Notes: generated from the sequence alone by a model not told the origin. DNA of 64,000 nt from Burkholderiaceae bacterium 16 (GCA_000955785.1 JYOD01000100.1:56047-120046), one strand, 5' to 3'; numbered from the stretch's first letter, positions 16,586 through 25,662 are shown. Translations and numbers: made by a program.

Positions 16586-16638
16586 AACAAGCGCACCCAC
16601 GCATCAAACCTGGCCCCTTCAACCAAGCAGTCCAACCC

Positions 16639-17232
16639 ATGATCAAACTCATCGTCGGCCTCGGCAACCCCGGGGCGGAATACGAAGCCACCCGCCACAA
16701 CGCCGGCTTCTGGCTGGTCGACCAACTGGCCCGCATGGGCGGCGTCACCCTGCGCGTCGAAGGCCGCTTCCATGGCCTGGCCGCGCGCGCGCGGCTATGG
16801 GACCAGGACATCTGGCTACTCAAGCCGTCCACGTTCATGAACCGCTCCGGCCAGTCAGTGGTATCGCTGGCGCGTTTCTACAAGATCCTGCCTGACGAAA
16901 TCCTGGTAGCCCACGACGAAATGGATATGCCGCCCGGTACCGTCAAGCTCAAGCGCGGCGGCGGCGCCGGCGGCCATAACGGACTCAAGGACATTGCCGC
17001 GCACCTGACGACGCAGGACTACTGGCGCCTGCGCATCGGCGTGGGCCATCCGCGCAACTCGGCAAGCGGTGGCGGCGATCGCGAGGATGTGATCAACTAT
17101 GTATTGAAGCCGCCGCGCCGCGAGGAGCAGCACGCCATCGACGAAGCCATCGACCGTAGCCTGGCGCCGCTGGCGCTGCTGGCCAGGGGCGAGAGCGAAC
17201 GCGCCATGCTGGAGTTGCACACCACCCGCTGA
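16639..17232 (+). CDS. pth: Peptidyl-tRNA hydrolase
   Basis: 197 residues. It shows IVGLGNPGAEYEATRHNAGF (with the catalytic His in RHNAG), LLKPSTFMNRSG and AHDEMDMPPGTVKLKRGGGAGGHNGLKD shared among Pth proteins. It frees tRNA from stalled peptidyl-tRNA. Placement after prs and rplY is conserved. It converges with the ferredoxin gene across a shared terminator. Confidence 0.97.
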   Translation: MIKLIVGLGNPGAEYEATRHNAGFWLVDQLARMGGVTLRVEGRFHGLAARARLWDQDIWLLKPSTFMNRSGQSVVSLARFYKILPDEILVAHDEMDMPPGTVKLKRGGGAGGHNGLKDIAAHLTTQDYWRLRIGVGHPRNSASGGGDREDVINYVLKPPRREEQHAIDEAIDRSLAPLALLARGESERAMLELHTTR

Positions 17233-17270
17233 AGGCGCTTCGCAAGCAGCAAACCGCAGGCGGACCAATG

Positions 17271-17307
17271 AAAAAGCCCCGTCACCTCTCGGTGACGGGG
17301 CTTTTTT
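17271..17307. terminator. Bidirectional terminator between pth and the ferredoxin gene
   Basis: A long stem AAAAAGCCCCGTCACC/GGTGACGGGGCTTTTT with a TCTC loop, giving a T run on both strands. Confidence 0.95.
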
Positions 17308-17331
17308 GTGCCGCAGGGCGCAATGCCCGCG

Positions 17332-17592
17332 TCAAGCCACCCGCTTGGCCGCCGTCAGCAGACGATAGCGCTGCATCAAGGTATCGCGCGTCTCGACCCG
17401 GCTGGGGTCGTTCGGGATGCAAGCCACCGGGCAAACCTGCTGGCATTGCGGCTCATCGAAGTGTCCGACGCATTCCGTGCATTTGTTGGGGTCGATCTCA
17501 TAGATCTCGGGCCCCATCGAAATAGCTTCGTTTGGGCACTCGGGCTCACAAACGTCGCAGTTGATGCAGTCGTCGGTGATCATCAGTGCCAT
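17332..17592 (-). CDS. 2[4Fe-4S] ferredoxin, YfhL/Alv type
   Basis: 86 residues. The eight cluster cysteines are Cys9, 12, 15, 19 and Cys38, 41, 50, 54, with Cys58 also present. The second motif has the C-x8-C spacing (CTECVGHFDEPQC) and a C-terminal helix, both typical of the Allochromatium (Alv) ferredoxin family with low-potential clusters. It carries electrons in the cytoplasm; the partner is unknown. The gene is adjacent to coaD on the same strand, as in many betaproteobacteria. Confidence 0.92.
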   Translation of the reverse strand: MALMITDDCINCDVCEPECPNEAISMGPEIYEIDPNKCTECVGHFDEPQCQQVCPVACIPNDPSRVETRDTLMQRYRLLTAAKRVA

Positions 17593-17660
17593 GGTGTTTC
17601 CTTTAAGCCAGACATGCCCGCGCCCGACCGGCCGCGGCCGGCATGTCCCAAAGCTCTATT

Positions 17661-18146
17661 TTATTCCGGTTTGGCAATCTTCTCCTGAAGCCAGCGTTCG
17701 ACCGATGGGAATACGAACTTGCTGACATCGCCGCCCAGCACCGCGATCTCGCGCACGAAGGTGCCCGAGATGAACTGGTATTGGTCGGAGGGCGTCAGGA
17801 ACATGGTTTCGACGTCCGGCAACAGGTAGCGGTTCATGCCCGCCATCTGGAACTCGTACTCGAAATCGGAAACGGCGCGCAAACCCCGCACGATCACCCG
17901 CGCATTGTTCTTGCGCACAAAATCCTTGAGCAGGCCGGAGAAACCTTCGACACGCACATTGGGATAATGTCCCAGGACTTCGCGAGCGATGCCTATGCGC
18001 TCTTCCAGCGAAAAGAATGGGCGCTTGTTGGGGCTATACGCCACACCGACCACGAGCTCATCGAAGATATTGGACGCTCTGCGCACCAGATCCTCGTGGC
18101 CCCGGGTCATTGGGTCGAAAGTGCCGGGATAGACCGCGACGACCAT
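17661..18146 (-). CDS. coaD: Phosphopantetheine adenylyltransferase
   Basis: 161 residues. Nucleotidyltransferase fold with the (H/T)xGH motif in YPGTFDPMTRGHEDLV and the ISGTFVREI-type motif near residues 125-135. It transfers AMP to 4'-phosphopantetheine, the penultimate step of coenzyme A synthesis. Length is normal for the family. Confidence 0.96.
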   Translation of the reverse strand: MVVAVYPGTFDPMTRGHEDLVRRASNIFDELVVGVAYSPNKRPFFSLEERIGIAREVLGHYPNVRVEGFSGLLKDFVRKNNARVIVRGLRAVSDFEYEFQMAGMNRYLLPDVETMFLTPSDQYQFISGTFVREIAVLGGDVSKFVFPSVERWLQEKIAKPE

Positions 18147-18337
18147 GCTTCCTCCTTATTCTGCCCGCTGCCGGTCCTGGATGGACCGATCGACCCCGCC
18201 CGCTATGGTTGAGGGCTGGAGCCAAGGCTGCGTGACGAGCGTTGGCAACAGCGGCGTAGTGTAACTCTAAACGCGGTACTTGGAAGCCATTGCAACACGC
18301 TTTCGCGGCAGTGCCGCATCTAGCGTGCGATGGCCGG

Positions 18338-18991
18338 TCATGCCGCGTCCGGCCCCCCGAATCGATTATTCCTGTGCTGCAGCAAATGGAAATGCACCGC
18401 GCCCGCGCGGGCATGCCGCACGATCTCCAGCGCCGCCGGCACTGGGGCATCCGGGCCGGTCAACGCACGATCGGTTTCCACATAGACGGCACCGCCCGGC
18501 CGGGACAGCCGTGCCGCATGCTCCAGCGCAGGACCCAGCCAGTCCTCGGCAAACGGCGGATCGAGAAAAACCACGTCGAAGCTCGCGGACGGCATCTGCG
18601 CCGCCGTAGCAAATGCATCACCCTGCACAACCCGGATCTGCCGGGCGTCGAGGCGATACTGGTTGTCGCGCAATTGCTTGGCCACGCGCGGGTTGGCTTC
18701 CACCATCGTGACCTGCTGCGCACCGCGCGAAGCGGCTTCGAAGCCAAGTGCGCCAGAACCCGCAAACAGGTCGAGGCAGGCCAGCCCCGACATGTCCTGG
18801 CCGAGCCAGTTAAACAGGGTTTCACGCACGCGATCGGGCGTGGGTCGCAGCCCTTCGGCGTGGAGTACGGGCAGCGGCGTGCGCTTCCACTTGCCGCCGA
18901 TGATGCGGACCTGCGCGGGCGCCTGCCGCGGCGAGGGGGAAGAGGTTCGCCCGCTGGCAGCGGGCGAGGGAGATCGGGTACGCGAATTCAT
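18338..18991 (-). CDS. rsmD: 16S rRNA (guanine(966)-N2)-methyltransferase RsmD
   Basis: 217 residues. After a Ser/Pro-rich N-terminal tail of about 25 residues comes VRIIGGKWKRTPL and TPDRVRETLFNWL, both RsmD signatures. The SAM-binding motif LDLFAGSGALGFEA and the catalytic DPPF motif (FLDPPFAEDWL) follow. It methylates G966 of 16S rRNA during 30S assembly. It lies upstream of coaD on the same strand, the common rsmD-coaD order, but with a gap of about 190 bp. Confidence 0.93.
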   Translation of the reverse strand: MNSRTRSPSPAASGRTSSPSPRQAPAQVRIIGGKWKRTPLPVLHAEGLRPTPDRVRETLFNWLGQDMSGLACLDLFAGSGALGFEAASRGAQQVTMVEANPRVAKQLRDNQYRLDARQIRVVQGDAFATAAQMPSASFDVVFLDPPFAEDWLGPALEHAARLSRPGGAVYVETDRALTGPDAPVPAALEIVRHARAGAVHFHLLQHRNNRFGGPDAA

Positions 18992-19063
18992 GCCGTGATT
19001 GTAGAGCCTGCGGGTCAGATCGCGCGAGCGCCCGGGACCGAAGCGCCCGCACCACTCACGCCC

Positions 19064-20425
19064 TCATTCCGGCCCGCCCACGATCACGGTCGCCATGGCG
19101 TCGGGATGCACGTGACGCTGGAAGGCTTCCTTGACCTGGGTTCGCGTGATCTTGCCGATCTGCCTGGTCCAGGTATCGAGATAGTCCAGCGGCAACCCGT
19201 ACCAGCCGATATTGGCCACATTGGTCAGCAGCTTGCGGTTGCTGTCGATGCGCAACGGGAAGCCGTTGATGAGATTGTCCTTGGCCGCCTTCAGTTCGGC
19301 GTCGCTGGGGCCCTCCGCCACGTATTGCGCCAGCACCTTGCGCACCAGGGCCAATGCCTCGTTGGTCTGCGCCTTCTTGGTCTGCAGGCCGATGCCGAAG
19401 GGCCCTGCCTGCTTGGCCGGAGCAAAGTAGCTGTCGACACCGTAGGTCAGGCCGCGCTTCTCCCGCACCTCATCGGTCAGGCGCGAGCTGAACCCGCCGC
19501 CGCCGAGCACGTAGTTGCCCACCAGCAAGGCAAAGTAGTCGGGATCGCCACGCGCAATGGCGGGCTGGCCAATCGCCACGGTAGCCTGTTGCGCCGGATG
19601 CGGCACTCGCTGCTCGCTAGCCGGGATCTTTGGCTGCACGGGCGGCATCGCGGGCGGCGTGGCTCCGGCCGGCAGGCCGCGGGTCAGCTGCTCGGCGATG
19701 GTCTCGGCCTGCTTGCGGTCGATGGCACCGATCAGCGTCACAACAGCACGCGATGGCGCGTAGTTGTCCCGCCAGAAACGCTCGATATCGGCCCTTGTGA
19801 TCGACTCGACCGAGGCCGCGGTCGGCGAAACGCCATACGGATGGGCGGGATAGATCGCCTTCGACACCATCTTGTCAGCAATCACCCCTGGCTTGGTATC
19901 GGCCTCGCGGATCGCCGTGATCAGGCGTTGCTTCTCGCGCGCCACCACGGCGTCCGGGTAGACCGGGGCCTTGATCAGCTGACCAGCCAGCGCGAGCGAC
20001 TGGCTGAGCTCCGGCTCGAAGGTCAGCGTGCGCAGGCCGATACCGCCCCGATCGCTGCTGGCGGCACCGCCGAAATCAGCGCCCGTGTCGGCGAAGGCGT
20101 CGGCAACCTGCGCTTCGTTGCGCGCTGGCTGGCCGTCCTGCGCGGCGGCGCCCTTGTCGAGCAGGGCTGACGCGAGCGTGGCAAGGCCGGCCTTGCCCGG
20201 CGGGTCATAGCGGCTGCCGGCGTCGAAATCGATATTGACGTCGAGCATGGGGATGGACGGGCTGCGCACGAAATACACGCGGGCGCCGGTGGAGGTGGTC
20301 CATTGCTCGATCGGGATGGCAGCCAGCGCGGCCTGCGAAGCGATCAGGGCAAGCGCGCCGAAGGCAGCGCCTGCGATGCGGCGCAGCAGGTACGGCGACG
20401 GGATCGTCGGGGCAAAGAGAGACAT
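19064..20425 (-). CDS. M16 family peptidase-like protein lacking the zinc motif
   Basis: 453 residues with a signal peptide (hydrophobic 18-35, AALA cut). It has the M16 fold, including LVGNYVLGGGGFSSRLTDEV and EKRGLTYGV, the substrate-binding Arg/Tyr region of the C-terminal half. The zinc ligand motif HxxEH is absent: the corresponding region reads 'GLATLASALLDKGA'. It is therefore probably the non-catalytic subunit, like the alpha partner of mitochondrial processing peptidase. The active partner is the upstream gene, 20 bp away. Confidence 0.88.
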   Translation of the reverse strand: MSLFAPTIPSPYLLRRIAGAAFGALALIASQAALAAIPIEQWTTSTGARVYFVRSPSIPMLDVNIDFDAGSRYDPPGKAGLATLASALLDKGAAAQDGQPARNEAQVADAFADTGADFGGAASSDRGGIGLRTLTFEPELSQSLALAGQLIKAPVYPDAVVAREKQRLITAIREADTKPGVIADKMVSKAIYPAHPYGVSPTAASVESITRADIERFWRDNYAPSRAVVTLIGAIDRKQAETIAEQLTRGLPAGATPPAMPPVQPKIPASEQRVPHPAQQATVAIGQPAIARGDPDYFALLVGNYVLGGGGFSSRLTDEVREKRGLTYGVDSYFAPAKQAGPFGIGLQTKKAQTNEALALVRKVLAQYVAEGPSDAELKAAKDNLINGFPLRIDSNRKLLTNVANIGWYGLPLDYLDTWTRQIGKITRTQVKEAFQRHVHPDAMATVIVGGPE

Positions 20426-20445
20426 CGTCGGTCCTCTGAAAGGCT

Positions 20446-21972
20446 TTAGCGGAGCGAGCCGGAGTCAACCGGCGCCTTTGGCTTGTTCGGGTCGATCGGT
20501 TGCGGCAGCAGGGTCGCCACGGTCAGGTTATCGTCGTTGAAGTATTTGCCGGCCACCGCTTGCACCTGCGCAGGCGTGACTTCCTTGATCTTCTCCAGCA
20601 TGCGATCGAGCTTGCGCCAGGAAATGCCTGAAATCTCGGCCACGCCGATTTCCATGCCCTGGCCGAACACCGAGTCGCGCTTGTAGATCTGCGCCGCCAC
20701 GACCTGCGCCTTGACGCGCTTGAGTTCTTCGGGCGAAACCCCTTCGCGGGCGATGCGGGCGATCTCGTCGCGCAGCGCGCGCTCGATCTCCTCGGTGGTG
20801 TGACCGTTGGCGGGCGTGCCATCGAGCACCATGACGGACTCGCCGCGGTTGATGCTGTCGTAGCCCACGTTGACGTCATCGGCGATGCGGCGCTCGCGCA
20901 CCAGGTCGCGCGTCAGGCGGGCATTGTCGTAGCCGTTCAGCACGGCCGACAGGACCTCCAGCGCGTAGGGATCGACGTCCTTCTCAACATCGTGCAGGCG
21001 CGGCACCTTGTACGCCATCACGATGTACGGGTTCTCCGCGGGAGCCTTGACCCAGATCCGCTTGATGCCCTTCTGCACCGGCTCCAGCTGGTCCTTGCGC
21101 AACGGCAGGGGACGCGCCTTGAGCTTGCCGTAGATGCGTTCAGCAAGCGTCCTGACCTCGGCCGCCGTGACGTCGCCGGTAACGACGAGCAGGGCGTTGT
21201 CGGGCACGTACCAGTTCTTGTACCAGGCCTGCACGTCCTCGACGCGCATGTTGACGAGGTCGGCCGGCCAGCCGATCACGGGATGGCGGTAGGGCGCCGC
21301 CGTGAACACGGTGGCCAGCAACTGCTCATAGACGGTGCCGCGCGCGGAGTCGTCGGTGCGCAGGCGCCGCTCTTCCATCACGACCTTCATCTCCCGCTCG
21401 AACTCATCCTTCTTGATGATGAGATTGGCCATGCGGTCGGCCTCGAGCTCCATCATCCTGGGCAGATACTGTTTGCTGATCTGCTGGTAGTACAGGGTGA
21501 AGTCGCGGTTGGTCAGGGCGTTCTCGCGCCCGCCCAACGCCGCTATCTGCTTGGAAAACTCCCCCGGCCCGACCTTTGGTGTACCCTTGAACATCATGTG
21601 TTCAAGCATGTGCGCCACGCCAGTGGTGCCGCTCACCTCGTCCATGCCACCCGCGCGGTACCAGATCTGGTGTGCTACGGTGGGCGCGCGGTGGTCTTCC
21701 TTGACGATGACCCGCATGCCGTTGGACAGCCTGAATTCGGTGGTATTGGCCTCCGCCGCAGCGCTTTGCGACGCGGTGGCCTGGCCGGTGGCCAGTGGCG
21801 GCGCCACTACGCCGGTCTGCGCGTAAGCGGCGCCGAACCAGGGCAAGGCGATCAACAGGAGGGTGGGAATAAGGCGCCGGGAGAAAGCGGCCGGGCGAAT
21901 AGCGCCGGCGCCGGCAAGATGCGATGCGGCACGGGCGGCGCCCGACCTGGACCTGACAGCACAATGGTTCAT
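20446..21972 (-). CDS. M16 family zinc metallopeptidase, catalytic subunit
   Basis: 508 residues. A long N-terminal region contains a hydrophobic export segment (about 29-51). The inverted zinc motif HMLEH is present in GVAHMLEHMMFKGT, and the distal glutamate region VVMEERRLRTDD follows about 75 residues later. This is the catalytic partner of the downstream M16-like protein; such pairs occur in the periplasm of many proteobacteria. The peptide substrate is unknown. It is divergent from ftsY, with short -10-like hexamers TAGAAT on each strand in the gap. Confidence 0.9.
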   Translation of the reverse strand: MNHCAVRSRSGAARAASHLAGAGAIRPAAFSRRLIPTLLLIALPWFGAAYAQTGVVAPPLATGQATASQSAAAEANTTEFRLSNGMRVIVKEDHRAPTVAHQIWYRAGGMDEVSGTTGVAHMLEHMMFKGTPKVGPGEFSKQIAALGGRENALTNRDFTLYYQQISKQYLPRMMELEADRMANLIIKKDEFEREMKVVMEERRLRTDDSARGTVYEQLLATVFTAAPYRHPVIGWPADLVNMRVEDVQAWYKNWYVPDNALLVVTGDVTAAEVRTLAERIYGKLKARPLPLRKDQLEPVQKGIKRIWVKAPAENPYIVMAYKVPRLHDVEKDVDPYALEVLSAVLNGYDNARLTRDLVRERRIADDVNVGYDSINRGESVMVLDGTPANGHTTEEIERALRDEIARIAREGVSPEELKRVKAQVVAAQIYKRDSVFGQGMEIGVAEISGISWRKLDRMLEKIKEVTPAQVQAVAGKYFNDDNLTVATLLPQPIDPNKPKAPVDSGSLR

Positions 21973-22032
21973 GCGACCCCGTCTGCTAGAATTTTGGCGA
22001 TTGATTCTACCGGGGTATTGACCCCTTTCCCA

Positions 22033-23214
22033 ATGTTTAGTTTCTGGAAGAAGCGCAAGGCCGAACCGGCCAGCGCGCCACCCGAGGCGCAGGTCCCCGC
22101 GCCCGTTGCAGCGCCCGCACCAGCGCCCGCCGGTGCGTCAGCCCCGGTTCCCGCTGCTGTACCCGGCCCGGCCGCCGCCCCTCCAGCCCCGTCAGCGCAC
22201 GCGCCGGCCGTCAGCGCGCCGGTCGCCCAACCGGTTTTCTCACCCATCGTCCCGTCTGCCCAGGCCGCTTTCGGGGATATGGTCCTGACCCCGCCGCCGG
22301 CCGCTACCGCCGAAGCCAAGCGCGGCTGGATGCACCGCTTGCGCACCGGCCTGTCCAAGACCAGCCGCAACCTGGGCACGCTGTTTGTCGGCGTCAAGGT
22401 GGACGAAGACCTGTTCGAGGAGCTGGAAACGGCCCTGATCATGGCGGACACGGGCGTCGAGGCGACCGAACACCTGCTGAGCGCGCTGCGCCGCCGCGTC
22501 AAGAACGAACGCATCGAGACCTCCGAGGGCGTCAAGATCGCACTGCGCGAACTGCTGGCCGACCTGCTGCGCCCGCTTGAGAAAACCATGGTGCTGGGCC
22601 GCGAGCAACCGATGGTGATGATGATCGCCGGTGTCAACGGCGCCGGCAAGACCACCAGCATCGGCAAGCTGTGCAAGCACTTCCAGAGCTATCACCAGTC
22701 CGTGCTGCTGGCCGCCGGCGACACCTTCCGCGCCGCCGCGCGCGAGCAACTGACGATCTGGGGCGAGCGCAACAATGTGACCGTGGTCTCGCAGGAGAGC
22801 GGCGACCCTGCCGCGGTGATCTTCGACGCGGTCAACGCGGCGCGCGCGCGCGGCATCGATATCGTGATGGCCGATACCGCGGGCCGCCTGCCCACGCAGT
22901 TGCACCTGATGGAGGAGCTGAAGAAGGTCAAACGCGTCATCGCCAAGGCGATGCCTACCGCGCCCCACGAGTCGCTGCTGGTGATCGATGCCAATACGGG
23001 CCAGAACGCGCTGTCCCAGGTCAAGGCCTTCGACGATGCGCTGGGGCTGACCGGGCTGATCGTGACCAAGCTCGACGGCACCGCCAAGGGCGGCATCCTG
23101 GCCGCGATCGCGCGCCAGCGGCCGGTGCCGGTCTACTTCATCGGCGTGGGCGAAAAGGTCGAAGACCTTCAGCCCTTCAATGCCGACGAATTCGCCGAAG
23201 CGCTGCTGGGCTGA
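22033..23214 (+). CDS. ftsY: Signal recognition particle receptor FtsY
   Basis: 393 residues from MFSFWKKRKAEPAS. The N-terminal A region (about 10-80) is a Pro/Ala-rich low-complexity stretch rather than the acidic form of E. coli. The NG domain follows with G1 GVNGAGKTTSIGKL, GDTFRAAAREQL, DTAGR, TKLDGTAKGG and the C-terminal helix. It docks SRP-bound ribosomes at the membrane for co-translational insertion. It stands next to the M16 pair, a common neighbour in betaproteobacteria, and ends in a strong terminator. Confidence 0.96.
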   Translation: MFSFWKKRKAEPASAPPEAQVPAPVAAPAPAPAGASAPVPAAVPGPAAAPPAPSAHAPAVSAPVAQPVFSPIVPSAQAAFGDMVLTPPPAATAEAKRGWMHRLRTGLSKTSRNLGTLFVGVKVDEDLFEELETALIMADTGVEATEHLLSALRRRVKNERIETSEGVKIALRELLADLLRPLEKTMVLGREQPMVMMIAGVNGAGKTTSIGKLCKHFQSYHQSVLLAAGDTFRAAAREQLTIWGERNNVTVVSQESGDPAAVIFDAVNAARARGIDIVMADTAGRLPTQLHLMEELKKVKRVIAKAMPTAPHESLLVIDANTGQNALSQVKAFDDALGLTGLIVTKLDGTAKGGILAAIARQRPVPVYFIGVGEKVEDLQPFNADEFAEALLG

Positions 23215-23228
23215 ACGCGGCGGCAACG

Positions 23229-23260
23229 AAAAAGCCCCGCAACTGCTTGCGGGGCTTTTT
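23229..23260. terminator. Bidirectional terminator between ftsY and maiA
   Basis: Stem AAAAAGCCCCGCAA/TTGCGGGGCTTTTT with a CTGC loop, giving T runs in both directions. Confidence 0.94.
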
Positions 23261-23296
23261 CTTTACGCCTGCCTGCGCCTGGCCTGCGCGCCAGGC

Positions 23297-23944
23297 TTAC
23301 TCGGCGTCCGGCTGCGCCTTGGGCTCGGCCTGCTGGAACGCGGGCAGCGCCATGCAGGATTCGAACACCTTGGCAATCGCCGGATAGCGGCCAACATCGA
23401 TATTGAAACGTTGCGCGTTGAACACCTGCGGCACCAGGCAGATATCGGCCAGCGTCGGCGTATCGCCGAAGCAGAAACGCCCTGCCTTGCCCGAGCGCAC
23501 CAGGTTGGTATTCACCGACTCGAAACCCAGCTCGACCCAGTGGCGGTACCAGGCGTCCTTGGCTTCCTCCGCCACGCCCAGCGTGTGCTTGAGGTACTTC
23601 AGCACGCGCAGGTTGTTCAGCGGATGGATTTCGCACGCGACCTCAAGCGCCACCGCGCGAATGTAGGCACGATCCAGCGCGGTGCCCGGCAGCAAGGGCG
23701 GCTCGGGATGCATCTCATCGAGGTACTCGACCATCGCCACCGACTGGATCAATACCTGGTCATCGTCGACCAGGGTCGGCACCAGCGCATCGGGATTGAG
23801 CGCGCGGTAGGCCGGCAGCAGTTGCTGGCCGCCGTCGCGCAACAGATGCACCGGCACATACTCATAAGGCAGGCCCTTGAGCCGCAGCGCAATGCGCACC
23901 CGGTACGACGCCGAGCTGCGAAAGTAGCTGTAGAGCTTGAACAT
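23297..23944 (-). CDS. maiA: Maleylacetoacetate/maleylpyruvate isomerase (zeta-class GST)
   Basis: 215 residues. Zeta-class glutathione transferase with the SSASYRVRIAL motif (the usual SSCSWRVRIAL active-site region), the glutathione-binding QSVAMVEYLDE and a C-terminal helical domain. It isomerises maleyl compounds using glutathione. The partner gene 4 bp upstream belongs to the fumarylacetoacetate hydrolase family. Together they could complete either tyrosine/homogentisate or gentisate breakdown. No ring-cleaving dioxygenase is nearby, so the substrate cannot be decided here. Confidence 0.85.
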   Translation of the reverse strand: MFKLYSYFRSSASYRVRIALRLKGLPYEYVPVHLLRDGGQQLLPAYRALNPDALVPTLVDDDQVLIQSVAMVEYLDEMHPEPPLLPGTALDRAYIRAVALEVACEIHPLNNLRVLKYLKHTLGVAEEAKDAWYRHWVELGFESVNTNLVRSGKAGRFCFGDTPTLADICLVPQVFNAQRFNIDVGRYPAIAKVFESCMALPAFQQAEPKAQPDAE

Positions 23945-23948
23945 AGGC

Positions 23949-24650
23949 TCAAACCACCTTGACGGTGAGTTCGCCCACGCCTTCGATCTTGCACAGCATG
24001 ACGTCGCCCTTCACCACCGGGCCCACGCCTTCGGGCGTGCCGCTATAGATCAGGTCGCCGGGCTGCAGTTCAAACAGCCTGGAGAGATAAGACACCATCT
24101 CGGGCACCGACCAGATCAGGTCGGAAAGATCGCCACGCTGCTTCTCGACGCCATTGACGGATAGCGTCACCGCGCCCTTCTCCGGATGGCCGATGGCGGA
24201 CACCGGCACAATCGGGCCGATGGGGGCGGACTTGTCGAAGGCCTTGCCGGTTTCCCAGGGGCGGCCGGTTTTCTTGGATTCGTTCTGCAGGTCGCGGCGC
24301 GTCATGTCGAGGCCGAGGGCATAGCCGAACACGTGGCTGGCGGCGTCCGCCTCGGCGATGTCCTTGCCGCCCTTGCCGATGGCGACGACCAGCTCCACTT
24401 CATAGTGGCAGTTGCTGGTGCCCCGCGGATAGGGAAAAGTGCCTTCGCTGCCGTCGGCCACGTAGCTCACCGCGTCGGCGGGCTTGCAGAAGAAGAACGG
24501 CGGCTCGCGGTCGGGATCCGAACCCATTTCACGCGCATGCGCGGCATAATTGCGGCCCACGCAGTAAACCCGGCGCACCGGGAACTGAGCGCTGCTGCCG
24601 CGCACGGGCACGCCGTTGGGCGCCGGCGGGGCAAATACGAATTCGGTCAT
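23949..24650 (-). CDS. Fumarylacetoacetate hydrolase-family protein (fumarylpyruvate hydrolase-like)
   Basis: 233 residues, the short single-domain form. Metal-binding residues are visible in NCHYEVELVVAIGKGG and GLDMTRRDLQ, and GTPEGVGPVVKGD is conserved near the end. The length and the motif VGRNYAAHAREMG resemble NagK/YcgM fumarylpyruvate hydrolases more than the full-length tyrosine-pathway FAH (about 420 aa). It is almost adjacent to the isomerase gene downstream, so the two very likely act in sequence on a ring-cleavage product. Confidence 0.82.
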   Translation of the reverse strand: MTEFVFAPPAPNGVPVRGSSAQFPVRRVYCVGRNYAAHAREMGSDPDREPPFFFCKPADAVSYVADGSEGTFPYPRGTSNCHYEVELVVAIGKGGKDIAEADAASHVFGYALGLDMTRRDLQNESKKTGRPWETGKAFDKSAPIGPIVPVSAIGHPEKGAVTLSVNGVEKQRGDLSDLIWSVPEMVSYLSRLFELQPGDLIYSGTPEGVGPVVKGDVMLCKIEGVGELTVKVV

Positions 24651-24779
24651 CCTTCTCTCCAGACTTGTGCACTGTGTTTTGGGCTACGCACCGGCATGCG
24701 GCGTCGCCAGCAGACGCCCCGCCGCGCAGCAGGGCAATAGCATACACCGGCGGTTCCCGCCGCGTATGCCGGCAAACCA

Positions 24780-24807
24780 TTGAATCCGGGAAACCCCGCA
24801 ATACAAT
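24780..24807 (+). promoter_or_regulatory. Probable sigma-70 promoter of nasT
   Basis: TTGAAT (24780-24785) and TACAAT (24802-24807) are separated by 16 bp. The start of transcription would fall near 24814, ahead of both candidate start codons. Confidence 0.55.
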
Positions 24808-24860
24808 TAGAAGCATCTCGGCGCGAATCTTGCATGGCACGAGAGATCCCAAGTGACGCC

Positions 24861-25508
24861 ATGAACCGACGCCCCCCAGCCCCTCCCAGTCCGACGAGTC
24901 CCGCGCCCGCCTCCGCCGCGGGTTCGCGCACGCTGCGCATCCTGCTGGTGCGCGATCCCCACGACGCCGACCCGCTCAACGTCGAGACGATCCATGCCGG
25001 GCTGGTGTCGGCGGGCTTCACCGACATCGAGACGGTGGACGCCGACCTGCGGCTCCCCGACGCGATCGCCGCGCGGCAGCCGGACCTGATCATCATCGCC
25101 TCGGAATCGGCGGCGCGCGATACAGTCGAGCACGTATGCGTCTCCACCCAGCACGCGCCGCGCCCCATCGTGCTCTTTACGGACAACGACGACGCCCAGC
25201 GCATCAAGGCCGCGCTGACGGCAGGCATTACCGCCTACATCGTCGACGGGCTGCGCGCCGATCGCGTGAAGACCGTGCTCGACGTGGCGTATGCGCGCTT
25301 CGAACTGGATCAGGAGTTGCGCGCCGAGCTGGATGCCACACGCCTGCAGCTGGCCGAGCGCAAGGAAGTCGAACGCGCCAAGGGCCTGCTGATGAAAGAG
25401 CGCGGCATGAGCGAGGAAGAGGCTTATAAGCGGCTGCGCAGCATGGCCATGGAGCGTGGCATCAAGCTCGTCGAAGCGGCACGGCGCGTCATCGATGTAA
25501 TGAGTTAA
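24861..25508 (+). CDS. nasT: NasT-type response regulator with ANTAR RNA-binding domain
   Basis: 215 residues from MNRRPPAPPS (an ATG at 24834 would add 9). A receiver-like domain (about 25-145) is followed by a coiled linker and a C-terminal ANTAR domain (about 150-212): ERAKGLLMKERGMSEEEAY and MERGIKLVEAARRVID. ANTAR proteins bind paired RNA hairpins with six-base loops and prevent termination; NasT does this for nitrate assimilation operons. Exactly such hairpins lie 180 bp downstream, before the transporter genes (25690-25816). The receiver has lost parts of the usual acidic pocket. The nitrate sensor NasS, which normally holds NasT inactive, is not encoded next to it. Confidence 0.88.
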   Translation: MNRRPPAPPSPTSPAPASAAGSRTLRILLVRDPHDADPLNVETIHAGLVSAGFTDIETVDADLRLPDAIAARQPDLIIIASESAARDTVEHVCVSTQHAPRPIVLFTDNDDAQRIKAALTAGITAYIVDGLRADRVKTVLDVAYARFELDQELRAELDATRLQLAERKEVERAKGLLMKERGMSEEEAYKRLRSMAMERGIKLVEAARRVIDVMS

Positions 25509-25536
25509 GGCGCGGGCGACGCCCCGCACGCGCTTG

Positions 25537-25547
25537 GTGCAATGCAC
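25537..25547. promoter_or_regulatory. GTGCA-A-TGCAC palindrome upstream of the sigma-54 promoter
   Basis: An 11-bp palindrome about 145-155 nt before the predicted start at 25690, a distance suited to an enhancer-binding protein. It uses the GTGC/GCAC letters of NtrC sites, but its spacing is not that of the enteric NtrC consensus. Confidence 0.3.
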
Positions 25548-25662
25548 AAGGATGGCGCTGCTGCCCTACCGCCCGCGCACCGGTACCGCCCGCCGCCCTG
25601 CCCCTTCGGGCCAGGGCGTCACCGCGTTCGCGCGAATATTGACTGCACCCTGCATAACAAGC

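Noticed and set aside
20800..22032. Extension of FtsY frame antisense to the M16 peptidase gene
   Set aside because: FtsY starts at MFSFWKK; the upstream frame is antisense to a clear peptidase gene and has no known domain.
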